A DNA stretch of 64,000 nucleotides from Nostoc sp. B(2019) (lineage in GTDB: Bacteria; Cyanobacteriota; Cyanobacteriia; Cyanobacteriales; Nostocaceae). The notes under the pieces are model-generated. The model saw nothing but the letters and a program-made list of their open reading frames with translations, had not been told where the DNA came from and searched no databases. The stretch is taken from the NCBI RefSeq assembly GCF_010091925.1, contig NZ_WVID01000016.1, positions 124,001 through 188,000 of the forward strand. Direction: 5' to 3'. Positions 17,383-26,618 of this stretch are shown piece by piece (within the stretch, counting starts at the first letter, position 1; each line of letters opens with the position of its first letter). The translations under genes were made by a program, and so were the position numbers.

Positions 17383-18813
17383 TTAAGGGTCAGCAGATTT
17401 GTCAAAGATAGCTTTTTGTTGCAACCAATCTTGACCCACTTGGATACTGATATCTGAGCTAATATTGCCAGTACTTTCTACTCGCACCTCGCCAAATCCC
17501 AAAGTGTTACGAATTGATTCGGCGCTGTCGCCATCTCCTTGTTGGGCGACAATGTGAGTTTCTTCTAAAGGTTCACTCCAGGGTTTAGACACATAAACGT
17601 TACGATATCCAGCTTTTTCCAAAGCTCTAATTAATGGTCGGAGGTTAGAGCGATCGCCACCTGTACTATCTTGAATTGCGACTCGTAAAGAAGCTGGATC
17701 AACCATCTGCTGTCCTTGCTCTGACTCCAAACCAAAGTGCTGAGTCATGAGTTTGGCAATATTATCTTTATTTGGCAACCAATAGCTAACATCATACTCA
17801 GTCTTCTCACTAAAGCGACCTGGTAGCATTAACATCTGCATATTGGAGCGATTTGTTCGCACTCCAAAACCCACTAGCGCTACTAGTTCTTCAACCGTCA
17901 AATTGGTGTCGATATGTTCTTTTACTACGTCGAGAACTTTCGGCAATTGCGCCACAGTAGCCGGGTTGAGCGTCTGATCCATCAAAGCACGCATTACCAT
18001 TTGTTGCCGCTGAATCCGGCCAATATCTCCTAGTTCGTCATGGCGAAAGCGCAGTAATTGCAGTACTTGATCGCCGTTGAGATGTTGCTTGCCTGCTTTC
18101 AAATTGATATATAGATGCTGAGAATCATCTTGATACTTCATATCTTTGGGGACGAACACTGTTACCCCACCTAAAGCATCAATTAACTTGGCAACTCCCA
18201 GAACATTAATCCTGACATAGCGATCAATTCCTACCCCACCCAAGAGATTACTGACAGTTTTAGCACTTAAAGCTGGCCCACCTTCAATATTCGTGGCGTT
18301 AATTTTTTTGACACCATACCCTTCTATTTCTGTACGGGTATCTCTGGGAATGGAGAGCATGGCTACTTTTTTAGTCTCTGGGTCAAATTTCAGCAATAGC
18401 ATGACATCAGCAAGACCGTCAAAAGAGTTTACCTGGGGCAGGTATCCGAGATTTTGGGTTTCGGTGGGAGGGTTTTGGACATCTGGCGGAAGTACGCTCA
18501 TCCCCATAACTAAGAGATTGACTGGGCGAGTTAATTCCGAAAATCGCAGCCCACCTCCAGAGATGCGATCGCTATCAAATACCGCCTCATCCTGTGGGCT
18601 TAGCTGAGCTTGTTGCAAAGGGGTACTAGTCAAAGATACTGCCAATAGCGCCCCTGCTGTTGCTGACACCATTGCAATCCCGCTCATACCCACCCAAAAC
18701 CACAGCCAACGTCCTGATTTTGATTTCTGGGAATTTCTGTTGCTGGACTTTGAGGCCTTTCCTGACTGGTTTTCTTCTGCCGAACTTCTTTGAATGGTCA
18801 CAGACTTCCTCAC
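17383..18813 (-). CDS. LytR-CpsA-Psr (LCP) family cell-envelope protein
   Basis: 476 residues. A basic, Ser-rich cytoplasmic tail of about 35 residues precedes a single membrane anchor (LWFWVGMSGIAMVSATAGALLAVSL). The LCP domain runs at about residues 95-275 with the conserved blocks DVMLLLKFDPETKKVAMLSIPRDTRTEI, GGV and QLLRFRHDELGDIGRIQRQQ. The C-terminal ~110 residues form a LytR_C-type domain. LCP enzymes attach glycopolymers to peptidoglycan or outer carriers in the periplasm. The start is a GTG; a second GTG six codons later is possible. Monocistronic. Confidence 0.92.
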   Translation of the reverse strand: MRKSVTIQRSSAEENQSGKASKSSNRNSQKSKSGRWLWFWVGMSGIAMVSATAGALLAVSLTSTPLQQAQLSPQDEAVFDSDRISGGGLRFSELTRPVNLLVMGMSVLPPDVQNPPTETQNLGYLPQVNSFDGLADVMLLLKFDPETKKVAMLSIPRDTRTEIEGYGVKKINATNIEGGPALSAKTVSNLLGGVGIDRYVRINVLGVAKLIDALGGVTVFVPKDMKYQDDSQHLYINLKAGKQHLNGDQVLQLLRFRHDELGDIGRIQRQQMVMRALMDQTLNPATVAQLPKVLDVVKEHIDTNLTVEELVALVGFGVRTNRSNMQMLMLPGRFSEKTEYDVSYWLPNKDNIAKLMTQHFGLESEQGQQMVDPASLRVAIQDSTGGDRSNLRPLIRALEKAGYRNVYVSKPWSEPLEETHIVAQQGDGDSAESIRNTLGFGEVRVESTGNISSDISIQVGQDWLQQKAIFDKSADP

Positions 18814-19079
18814 ACTTAACTGATCAAATTCGGTAAATTTACAGACTCAAAATATGTAGATAAATCAACCCATAATAGCTAACTCTTAATTATTAGTGCT
18901 AACTTTTTCTTTGTTGTTTCAACCAAAACACTTATAGCAGCATTTATTCTTTTTTTGGGCAAATCTAGAAATGTTTTATTGAAGTATGGCAATAATAAAC
19001 TGGATTTGACCAGCTATATGGGAAATCATCCGTGATTTGTGAAAAGATGAGTAAAAATACCGTGAATTATGCAAAAAAA

Positions 19080-19601
19080 TTAAGACAAATACTTGCCTAG
19101 CATACGCTCAGCAAAGTTGCTAAACCCTGGTAAGCGCTTAGATCTACCTTGGAGCAGGCGAATAATTAACCAGACACTTATTAAAAAGTAACCAGAGGTG
19201 AGAAAGCTATTAAGGATGAATAGACGCAGTGTGAATAAATCTGAAGTTGCTGCTCCGGTTGCTAACAATAGGTATCCCAAGAGCCAAGCTGATGCCAAAG
19301 TAATAGACAGACGACTAGTGGCAAGTTGTTCCCGGCTTCCCTGACGGCGATAGAGAGTCCACAGGGATGGGAAAAAGCCAATAACCGGAATCAAATACAA
19401 AATTAACTGTGCTTTAGAGGTGGCTGCATCTTCATTGGGGAGCCACTGTGTTCCTGTCGCCTTGCGTCGGAAAGCAAGTGGCGTCATTGGGTACTGGGGA
19501 GCCACTGCGCTCCTGTCGCCCTGGGTCGGAAAGCAAGTGGCGTCATTGGGTACTGGGGGTTTTTCCGAGTCCCCAGTCTTTTTTGGTTCAAGATTTTCCA
19601 T
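19080..19601 (-). CDS. Membrane protein of unknown function with an in-frame repeat insertion
   Basis: About 173 residues from the ATG at 19601 (MENLEPKKTGDSEKPPVPN); an open frame continues to 19700 but looks non-coding. The first half is low complexity and encoded by two tandem 59-bp repeat units (19441-19558). The second half holds three hydrophobic segments (AQLILYLIPVIGFFPSLWTLY, ITLASAWLLGYLLLATGAA, ILNSFLTSGYFLISVWLIIRLL), so a small integral membrane protein is likely. The unit length is not a multiple of three, so the two copies are translated in different frames. It is divergent from the AI-2E family gene. Confidence 0.7.
   Translation of the reverse strand: MENLEPKKTGDSEKPPVPNDATCFPTQGDRSAVAPQYPMTPLAFRRKATGTQWLPNEDAATSKAQLILYLIPVIGFFPSLWTLYRRQGSREQLATSRLSITLASAWLLGYLLLATGAATSDLFTLRLFILNSFLTSGYFLISVWLIIRLLQGRSKRLPGFSNFAERMLGKYLS
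19441..19558. repeat. Two tandem 59-bp repeat units inside a coding region
   Basis: AGCCACTG... starts at 19441 and again at 19500. The copies differ at only a few positions and both end GGGTACTGGGG. Each contains an internal hairpin (CGCC-TTGC ... GCAAG-TGGCG). The same type of text (CCCAGTCACCC...GGGTGACGCTCC) occurs between genes near 60340. Confidence 0.85.
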
Positions 19602-19710
19602 TTGGCTTAGTCTAACTCCTAAACTAGAAGGATGAAAGAGACTCATGTAGTTAGCGATAATAAGCTGTAAAGAAGGATTCAATTTAGTTCTATCCCGCAA
19701 TCAGCTCAAA

Positions 19711-20886
19711 ATGCAGACACGCAAGCTTCTCGACTGGTGGCAAACACTCACACCAATAGCGCGAATCGGGGCGATCGCTTTATTCGCTCCGTTGCTAGTT
19801 CTCAATAGTTGGGCAATTTCGGCAATTTTTAATTACTTCCATTCCCTGATAGTCATTTTAGTCGGAGCCTCAGTACTAGCATTTCTGCTCAACTACCCCG
19901 TAAGCTGGATGGAGCATCACGGTGCTAGGCGAGAGCAAGTAGCCATCCTAGTATTTCTGTTGGCTTTATCGATTTTACTGGCGTTGGGTGTTACCCTTTT
20001 TCCGTTAGCCCTGACTCAAGCTGAGCAACTGGTGGCTCGTTTACCGGAGTTGATTGACTCTGGACGTTCTCAGTTAATGTTATTAAACGAGAAAGCTGAG
20101 ATTTTTGGTTTACCGATTAACCTTGATGCTTTGGTAGTGCAAATCAACGATCGCGTCAAGGGACAATTGCAGGCGATCGCCGGACAAGTTTTAAATCTAG
20201 CTGTAGTCACAGTCACTAGCCTACTAGATTTTCTCTTGACTATGGTTTTGACTTTCTATCTTTTACAGCATGGAGATGAACTCTGGGAAAGTTTAGTCGA
20301 ATGGCTACCCACTAAATTTCGAGATCCTTTCTCTCGAACAGTGCGCCTGAGCTTTCAAAATTTCTTTATTACCCAGCTGATTTTATCTACTTGTATGGCC
20401 TCAGCCCTCATTCCGACATTTTTGTGGCTGAAAGTGCCATTTGGTCTGCTGTTTGGCTTAACTATTGGCATCATGGCTCTCATTCCCTTTGGCGGTTCTG
20501 TGGGTATCGCCATGACTACCTTGTTGGTGGCGCTGCAAGATTTCTCAATGGGCGTGAGGGTGTTAATGGCAGCAGTAATCGTACAGCAAATTCTCGAAAA
20601 CTTAATTGCCCCTCGTATTTTAGGTAGTTTTACTGGTTTAAACCCCGTTTGGATTCTAATTTCAGTCTTAACAGGAGCGAGAATTGGGGGACTCTTGGGT
20701 GTAATTGTGGCAGTACCCACGGCTGTTGTAATTAAAACTGCTTTAAGCGCTCTACGTCCTGGGCCGTTAAGCAGCCAGACAGACGATAGCGCCACTGGGG
20801 AGATAGCTGCACCCGTCGCAGCAGGGGAGTCCTCAAAAGCTGACGCCAAAAATTCTTTGAGCGTTTCTGAAGCGACATTACCTTAA
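19711..20886 (+). CDS. AI-2E family transporter (PerM/TqsA-like)
   Basis: 391 residues with about eight hydrophobic segments: a first pair near residues 20-60, a long soluble part near 95-165, then a cluster from about residue 165 to 345. The central GLTIGIMALIPFGGSVGIA and the later QQILENLIAPRILGSFTGLNPVWILISVLTGARIGGLLGV blocks are family hallmarks. Members are secondary transporters of diverse substrates, including AI-2 in E. coli and Na+/H+ exchange in others; the substrate here is unknown. The C-terminal ~45 residues are low complexity (Ser/Ala rich). The ATG start follows a divergent gene. Confidence 0.9.
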   Translation: MQTRKLLDWWQTLTPIARIGAIALFAPLLVLNSWAISAIFNYFHSLIVILVGASVLAFLLNYPVSWMEHHGARREQVAILVFLLALSILLALGVTLFPLALTQAEQLVARLPELIDSGRSQLMLLNEKAEIFGLPINLDALVVQINDRVKGQLQAIAGQVLNLAVVTVTSLLDFLLTMVLTFYLLQHGDELWESLVEWLPTKFRDPFSRTVRLSFQNFFITQLILSTCMASALIPTFLWLKVPFGLLFGLTIGIMALIPFGGSVGIAMTTLLVALQDFSMGVRVLMAAVIVQQILENLIAPRILGSFTGLNPVWILISVLTGARIGGLLGVIVAVPTAVVIKTALSALRPGPLSSQTDDSATGEIAAPVAAGESSKADAKNSLSVSEATLP

Positions 20887-20917
20887 AGATGCAATTTAAG
20901 ATGAAGGAATTTTGACT

Positions 20918-22249
20918 TTATGACTGCGGCTCGACAATTGAACCCATAAATAAAATATTCCCTGTTTGATTATCCCTAATGGCACAGAAGAAGGGACGGT
21001 CAACGATCATTTTAAATGGTTCTGGTTGCTGTCTCAAAGATACTGCCTCTACTGCCACTGAAGTAGCCGCAGCAGCTTCGGTGCCTTCTTCATTCACCTC
21101 AACAAAAGTTTTATGCTTAACCTGGCTAAGAGCAAAGTTTTTACCCATGCCAGAAAAGTTAGCTTTACTACTGAAAGCTTCCTCCATACCCAAAGCTTTC
21201 AGCGCATCGTTAAGCGTAACATCATAGTCTGTTTTAAAACGAGGTAAGCGAATAAAACCTGCTTGTTTGCTGAACTGAGTCATCCATTTTTCCCAGTTCT
21301 CAACATTCAAGTTTTGATAGAAGGTTTTGAGATTGGAGTTCTGTTTAGGCAGAAAGATATAAAAGCTCACCTTACCATCTTTGCCGTAAGGTAAACTAAC
21401 TGCCTGAAATTGTTGGTTTTCATAGTATCTGTAGTTACCCTTTTGAGACATCATTGGGTGTTGTTTTTGCCTGCCAGATATTAAGTAAAAAGGATGTTGA
21501 GTGGTTTGGCTTTTATCAAATTCTTGGCTCCAGTTACCTTTGAAATATATAGCATTAATCAAAAATAGTACCTGGTCTGGTTCAATTGTTTCCACAATCT
21601 TGTTGATTTTTCCGCGTGTATTCTCATTGACCCAGTTATTGATTGTGTTGGCAGCTGCGGCATCTTTAAAGTTTAAATTGCTGACTTTGGCTTGATAAAA
21701 ATCCTGAGTTCTCTGGATAAAATCTGGCTGAAAATTAGTATCTTGGTTTGCCCAAAGGGAATTAGCGATAGTTAGTTGGACTTTCGCATCCGGGTTTTCT
21801 AGAAGCTTTTTTGATGCTGCGTAAGAAGAATTAATTTCTTGCAAATTCATACCCTGTAATTCTAGGGTCTTTGCCATTGCTTGTTGAGTAGAGCCGCTAG
21901 CACCGTTGTAGGTCATAGCTAGAGCGATCGCTACACTCGTAGGTGAGATAAAAACATTCTTTTCAGCACTATCGATTTTCTGAACTTCTGCAAACAGTTT
22001 GAAGCCAAACTTATTGTTAGCATCAACAATTTTTGAATCAGAGTTGACCATTTTTTTTGGCAATGGAGATTCTGGCTGAGGCGAACCAGATTGAGCAAGG
22101 GCATTTGTACTATTATTCACCTGAGAACACCCTAATACACCCAATAAAACAACACTTGCAGCTGCTAAAACGTAACGTCTTCCCAGACTAACACCGTAAC
22201 GTCTTTGCAGAAAATTTTCTTTCATCCCACTAAATTTTTGCCGATTCAT
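20918..22249 (-). CDS. Serpin-family serine protease inhibitor, probable lipoprotein
   Basis: About 443 residues. The N-terminus has a basic region, a hydrophobic helix (RRYVLAAASVVLLGVLGC) and a lipobox-like VLGC, suggesting a lipid-anchored envelope protein. The serpin fold follows: VFISPTSVAIALAMTYNGA, NAIYFKGNWSQEFDKSQT, the hinge EEGTEAAAATSVAVE and the C-terminal RPFFCAIRDNQTGNILFMGSI. The hinge is rich in small residues, which is typical of inhibitory serpins. Aligning to antitrypsin puts Val at P1 and Ser at P1'. The start is uncertain (22249 or 22225). Convergent with the transporter gene. Confidence 0.92.
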   Translation of the reverse strand: MNRQKFSGMKENFLQRRYGVSLGRRYVLAAASVVLLGVLGCSQVNNSTNALAQSGSPQPESPLPKKMVNSDSKIVDANNKFGFKLFAEVQKIDSAEKNVFISPTSVAIALAMTYNGASGSTQQAMAKTLELQGMNLQEINSSYAASKKLLENPDAKVQLTIANSLWANQDTNFQPDFIQRTQDFYQAKVSNLNFKDAAAANTINNWVNENTRGKINKIVETIEPDQVLFLINAIYFKGNWSQEFDKSQTTQHPFYLISGRQKQHPMMSQKGNYRYYENQQFQAVSLPYGKDGKVSFYIFLPKQNSNLKTFYQNLNVENWEKWMTQFSKQAGFIRLPRFKTDYDVTLNDALKALGMEEAFSSKANFSGMGKNFALSQVKHKTFVEVNEEGTEAAAATSVAVEAVSLRQQPEPFKMIVDRPFFCAIRDNQTGNILFMGSIVEPQS

Positions 22250-22440
22250 TCTACCACCTCGCTTGCCAAAGATTTTTGATTTGCCACTCAATATTGACGC
22301 TAATCATGCATCAATTGTTAACTATTGCATTTGCGGTGACAGAAAGACTGGACTGTTACAGTTTTTGTAACGGTAGCTTTAGTTACATTGTGGTACTTTT
22401 GTATAAATTAAACGAGTAAGTAGAAGGTTTAATTAACCGC

Positions 22441-22818
22441 TTAATAGCGAATTAGTTCCTGAATGCGATCGCGTGGTAAGCCCAATTCTTGAGAGAGGGT
22501 AGTTTCAAGTTGGCTCGGCTCCGTTATTGGAAACTCAAACGCGATGGTTTTGAGGACTGAGTTATCTGTTTTTACATTCACCAGGGAAACGCCATCTTGT
22601 TGCCGAATTTCCACCTTAATCGCCACTATTCTTTTCATCATTTGCCGTGCCGATTGCTTATCCGCTTGTAGGTATTTTTGATTGTCGTAGGTGCGGCTCA
22701 AAATCCGATCTCCCACAAAGCCGCTCCCTATCCAAAACACCAACCCAACCAATGGTAAGGACAACCAAAACACAAAGCCGATTGATCGCAACACCTGAAA
22801 CATTTTAAGTTGGCGCAT
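22441..22818 (-). CDS. Membrane-anchored small protein of unknown function
   Basis: 125 residues. One N-terminal membrane helix (LRSIGFVFWLSLPLVGLVFWIGSGFVG) is followed by an extracytoplasmic or soluble domain of about 90 residues (DKQSARQMMKRIVAIKVEIRQQDGVSLVNVKT...). It is divergent from the rppA-like response regulator, with 178 bases between them, suggesting co-regulation or a role in the same stress response. No family recognised with certainty. Confidence 0.75.
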   Translation of the reverse strand: MRQLKMFQVLRSIGFVFWLSLPLVGLVFWIGSGFVGDRILSRTYDNQKYLQADKQSARQMMKRIVAIKVEIRQQDGVSLVNVKTDNSVLKTIAFEFPITEPSQLETTLSQELGLPRDRIQELIRY

Positions 22819-22996
22819 AAAAAATATGGGGTTAATTGCTCACTTATTTACCAACTCAGCACTCCTCACTTAGCACCCAGCACGGGCTAAACGCCCCGCT
22901 ACCGCTAACAGCATTGTTTACTGTCACTTCTATGTCACTCTTTTAGCTTAATCTTAGAATTGAGAAGCAGAAATCACAGCAAGCTGAGCAAATGGG

Positions 22997-23671
22997 ATGT
23001 TGATCTTACTGGTGGAAGATGACCCATCGCAGCTAGAGCCACTGCGGACAGCATTGTTGAAAGTGGGGCATACAGTGGATGCGATCGAAGATGGAGAAAC
23101 AGCGCAATGGTTTGCTTTTCGCAAAGACTATGACTTACTGATTCTAGATTGGATGTTGCCCAAGGTTAGTGGAGTAGAAATCTGTCAGGTGTATCGACGG
23201 GCTGGTAAATTGGCTCCTGTACTAATGCTGACCGCAAAAGATACAGTTTTGGACAAAGTAACGGGTTTGGATGCAGGAGCCGATGATTACTTAGTAAAGC
23301 CTGTGGATGTGCTGGAGTTGTTGGCACGAGTGCGGGCGCTGGGAAGGCGATCGCCAATGTGGCAAGGCGATATACTCAGCTTGGACGATTTGCAACTTCA
23401 TTTATCCAATTTGACAATCGAACGTGGTTCGTTAACGACTCAACTTTCCAGCCGTGAGTTTCAATTGATGGAATATTTGATGCGTCATCCCCGCCAAGTC
23501 TTATCTCATGACCAAATTGAGCAAGCCATTTGGAGTTGGGGAGACGAACCCGAAAGTAACGCAGTTACAACCTTGGTTCGCCGTCTGCGCCAACGTCTAC
23601 AAACAGTTGATGCTAAAGATTGGATAGAAACGGTGCATCGAATGGGTTATCGATTGAATCCGCCAAATTAG
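22997..23671 (+). CDS. rppA: OmpR-family response regulator, RppA-like
   Basis: 224 residues. The receiver domain (1-115) has acidic pocket EDD, phospho-acceptor Asp near residue 51 in LLILDWMLPK, conserved Thr in MLTAKD and Lys in YLVKP. The C-terminal winged helix (about 128-222) carries SSREFQLMEYLMRHPRQVLSHDQIEQAIW and VHRMGYRL, so it is a DNA-binding OmpR/PhoB type. The order with the following kinase resembles cyanobacterial rppA/rppB (nrsR/nrsS), reported to respond to redox or nickel. The specific signal here is inference. Confidence 0.88.
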   Translation: MLILLVEDDPSQLEPLRTALLKVGHTVDAIEDGETAQWFAFRKDYDLLILDWMLPKVSGVEICQVYRRAGKLAPVLMLTAKDTVLDKVTGLDAGADDYLVKPVDVLELLARVRALGRRSPMWQGDILSLDDLQLHLSNLTIERGSLTTQLSSREFQLMEYLMRHPRQVLSHDQIEQAIWSWGDEPESNAVTTLVRRLRQRLQTVDAKDWIETVHRMGYRLNPPN

Positions 23672-23785
23672 TCATTTGTCATTTGTCGTTTGTCAAAGGT
23701 CTAGAGTCAAGGGTCAAAAACCAGTATTTATTCCCCCCTGCTCTCCTGCTCTCCTGCTCCCAATCCCCAATCCCCAGTCCCCAAA
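23672..23785. repeat. STRR and pyrimidine-rich repeats between the two-component genes
   Basis: GTCATTT/GTCGTTT heptamers are followed by GAGTCAAGGGTCAA and repeats of CTGCTCTC and CAATCCC. The kinase GTG start follows directly, so no normal ribosome site is visible. Confidence 0.7.
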
Positions 23786-25060
23786 GTGTTTGATCGTAGT
23801 CGCCGTAATCTGGCTCACTGGTTTGCCCTGTCAATGGGTGGAATTTTATTTGCTTTTGCAGGAGTAGGTTACTGTCTGAATGTGGAAGATCAGTTGCGGT
23901 TTTTTGATGACGAACTCTTTTCACAAAGTAAAACCTTTGCTGCCAAAACTCAGTACTCGCTTTATCAAAGTCAATGGCAAAATCATCGCAGCCAGACTCG
24001 TCTAGAGAATGGGGGATCTTTGAATGGTGGATTGATATATGCTCGGTGGTATAACGCTAACAGGCAGCTAGTACAGTTTATTGGTTCATCGGGTGGCAAA
24101 CAGTTAACCACAAAACCCGGATTTAAAACAGTGCAAGCGCCAATTAGCTCAGATATCCCCACTACAACAACCTGGGTTCGCCAACTTACTCTTCCCGTTT
24201 TACAAGATAAGGTGCTGGTTGGCTACTTCCAAACAGCAGTTCCGATGAATTCCCTACGCAGCAGCTTGAATCAAGCTCGCTTGTTTTTTGCTTTGGGTGT
24301 TCCGGTGACATTTGGCGTGATTGGGATTACAGGCTGGTTTTTAGGCGGATTAGCAATGCGACCAACCCTCCGCGCTTATCAGCAATTACAGCGGTTTACA
24401 GCCGATGCTTCCCATGAACTACGTACACCTGTCGCAACAGTATTGAGCAATGCCCAAGTTGCCCTCATGCCGCCCGAAGACCCATCTGAGCAACGATTTC
24501 GGTTGCAAAAGATTGCGGAAACCGCTAAATCCATGAGTACGCTAATTAATAATCTGCTTTTTCTTTCGCGCTATGATGCATCGCTTGCGGAAACTATACT
24601 AAAACCCGTTGATTTGAACGAACTGCTGCGATCGCTTGCTCAAGAGTTTATCACTCAATGTTCTGCTCAAAACCTCTATTTCAGCACTCAACTTTCAGAG
24701 CAACCCGTCATGCTACAAGCTGACGCCAACTTGCTAAAACAAGCCGTAATCAATCTACTGAGTAATGCCTTAAAATACACGCCAACGGGTGGTAAGGTAC
24801 AATTGCGTCTATTTACTCAGTCCCACCGGGCTGTGATTCAGGTTATCGACAATGGTATTGGTATTCCCCCCACTGATTTGCCGCATATCTTTGATCGTTT
24901 CTACCGCGTAGACACCGTTCGCTCTCGCCAAACAGGCGGCTTTGGACTCGGACTTGCGATCGCACAACAAATTGTGCAAGCATACGGGGGACAAATCACC
25001 GTAAAGAGTATACTTGGTCAAGGCTCAACCTTTCAAATTAGTCTTCCCCTCAAACTTTGA
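23786..25060 (+). CDS. rppB: Sensor histidine kinase, RppB-like
   Basis: 424 residues. A first membrane helix ([19 protein letters not shown]), an extracytoplasmic sensing region of about 130 residues and a second helix ([26 protein letters not shown]) precede the kinase core. The H-box is [13 protein letters not shown] with phospho-His near residue 210. The N-box ([11 protein letters not shown]), G1 (DNGIGIP), F-box and G2 (GFGLGLAIA) are intact. It pairs with the upstream response regulator. The GTG start lacks a clear ribosome site because of repeats; the family N-terminus ([10 protein letters not shown]) supports it. Confidence 0.88.
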   Translation: MFDRSRRNLAHWFALSMGGILFAFAGVGYCLNVEDQLRFFDDELFSQSKTFAAKTQYSLYQSQWQNHRSQTRLENGGSLNGGLIYARWYNANRQLVQFIGSSGGKQLTTKPGFKTVQAPISSDIPTTTTWVRQLTLPVLQDKVLVGYFQTAVPMNSLRSSLNQARLFFALGVPVTFGVIGITGWFLGGLAMRPTLRAYQQLQRFTADASHELRTPVATVLSNAQVALMPPEDPSEQRFRLQKIAETAKSMSTLINNLLFLSRYDASLAETILKPVDLNELLRSLAQEFITQCSAQNLYFSTQLSEQPVMLQADANLLKQAVINLLSNALKYTPTGGKVQLRLFTQSHRAVIQVIDNGIGIPPTDLPHIFDRFYRVDTVRSRQTGGFGLGLAIAQQIVQAYGGQITVKSILGQGSTFQISLPLKL

Positions 25061-25063
25061 CCA

Positions 25064-25660
25064 ATGCTTGATGAGATGGGGTTTATGAGATCAGAACTGC
25101 CAATAATTACCAGCGATCGCCTATTATTACGAGTGCCGATCCTAGAAGACATACCCCAAATCATTAAATATTTCACTGATAACAAAACATATCTCACTCC
25201 ATTTTATCCTCGTTGGGCCGATTGTTTTTTCACCGAAAAGTATTGGCAGTATCAGATAGAAAGTAGCTTTAGAGAATTTATTAATGACCAATCATTAAAG
25301 CTATTTATTTATACAAAAAAAAATCCAACTGTCATTATTGGAACTGTTAATTTTAGTAATTTTATCCGAGGAGCCGCTCATTTTTGCTATGTAGGATATA
25401 GCCTTGCCGAAGCTAGACAAGGTAAAGGATATATGACAGAGGCGCTAAAAGCCGCAACTCAGTATGTATTTCAAGAATTAAATTTTCACCGCATCATGGC
25501 AAATTATATGCCTCATAATCGCCGCAGTGGTAATGTGCTCAAAAGACTCGGTTTTGTAATTGAAGGATATGCTAGAGACTATTTGTTGATTAATGGAAAA
25601 TGGGAAGATCATATCCTTACAAGTCTCATAAATCCTAACTGGCAACCAGACCAATATTAA
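25064..25660 (+). CDS. GNAT family N-acetyltransferase (RimJ/RimL-like)
   Basis: 198 residues, or 191 if the ATG at 25085 is used (MRSELPIITSDRLLLR). The N-terminal TSDRLLLRVP strand is typical of RimJ/RimL proteins. The acetyl-CoA loop is VGYSLAEARQGKGYMTEALKA, a Q/R-x-x-G-x-G/A-like motif. NRRSGNVLKRLGFVIEGYARDYLLINGKWEDHILTSL is the classic C-terminal block of ribosomal-protein-alanine acetyltransferases. The actual acceptor is unknown. It starts three bases after the kinase gene and may be co-transcribed. Confidence 0.88.
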   Translation: MLDEMGFMRSELPIITSDRLLLRVPILEDIPQIIKYFTDNKTYLTPFYPRWADCFFTEKYWQYQIESSFREFINDQSLKLFIYTKKNPTVIIGTVNFSNFIRGAAHFCYVGYSLAEARQGKGYMTEALKAATQYVFQELNFHRIMANYMPHNRRSGNVLKRLGFVIEGYARDYLLINGKWEDHILTSLINPNWQPDQY

Positions 25661-25828
25661 CTAATTTGATATACATTTAGCTTGCAGTATTATCGTAGTT
25701 AGAGGAGATAGCAGAGGGAGCAGAGGGGCAGAGGGGCAGGGGGAGCAGGGGAAGAATAATAAAATACAAATGACTCTTAACCCTTGACTCCTCACTTAGC
25801 ACTCAGCGCTCCTATTAAAAATTCAGCA

Positions 25829-26497
25829 TTAAGATTGGCGGACTTGATGCAAACTTCGATTAAGCCAATCTTCATACCAATCATAAAAACTTAAAGGTTG
25901 CTCCTCATTATTATCTGGATGAAAATCATCGGTATCAGCATCATGAAAAGAACGACAAAAACTTAAACAAGCGGGATATATCCCATTATCATTAGTGCGG
26001 TCATCTATCCAGATTTTCCCTCGTTGTTCTCCGGTAATGACTAATATCGCATAAATTCCACAACCATAATTTGCAATGGTAAGAGTACCCTGAGTAAACC
26101 TATCATCAAAATAAGCATCCTTAAGAACAAAATAACCACCTTTATTCTCAGTAATCAAATCCAAATTATTCCATGCCTGTGTTAAAGGAAATGGTTTAGA
26201 AAAAAATTCTGATTTTTTTGGATATGGTGTTTCTAGAATGACATTTTCATATTCAATTCCTGGGAGTCTGTATAAACCGTATCCAGGCCCAGCACCACCA
26301 TTGCCAACTTCCAACAGAAAGTTACGGTAGTCACTGGGTAGCGTGATATCGTATTTAGATTCAAACTTTTGAATATCTGTGTTACTCAAGCAGGGGTTGA
26401 GTTGATACTGGTGTGATTCTGAGCCAAAAACTTGAAATGTAGCGTCTAAAATTGCTAATTGAGTCAAGTTTTTCTTTAATTGCAAAACTTTATTCAT
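25829..26497 (-). CDS. SMI1/KNR4 (SUKH) domain protein
   Basis: About 222 residues. The N-terminal half shows the SUKH fold signature (IQKFESKYDITLPSDYRNFLLEVGNGGAGPGYGLYRL) and later GTLTIANYGCGIYAILVITGEQRGKIWIDDRT. SUKH proteins are often immunity proteins of toxin systems, but many solitary copies have no known role. ATG 26497 follows GGAGCGGATA and was preferred over the start at 26530. No toxin gene is adjacent; the neighbour is the divergent SelO gene. Confidence 0.82.
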   Translation of the reverse strand: MNKVLQLKKNLTQLAILDATFQVFGSESHQYQLNPCLSNTDIQKFESKYDITLPSDYRNFLLEVGNGGAGPGYGLYRLPGIEYENVILETPYPKKSEFFSKPFPLTQAWNNLDLITENKGGYFVLKDAYFDDRFTQGTLTIANYGCGIYAILVITGEQRGKIWIDDRTNDNGIYPACLSFCRSFHDADTDDFHPDNNEEQPLSFYDWYEDWLNRSLHQVRQS

Positions 26498-26618
26498 TAT
26501 CCGCTCCGATGATGATGGTGGCGCTGCCATATTTGAGATATGGGTCGCTTTCTTCGTCTATGCTGATGCCAATGCCAGAGGTAGTATTAAAGGAAGAATG
26601 AATTAAGCTTTGCTCGTA

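Noticed and set aside
25829-26497. SMI1/KNR4 protein as immunity partner of an adjacent toxin
   Set aside because: No toxin or polymorphic-toxin cassette lies on either side; the neighbours are the GNAT and SelO genes.
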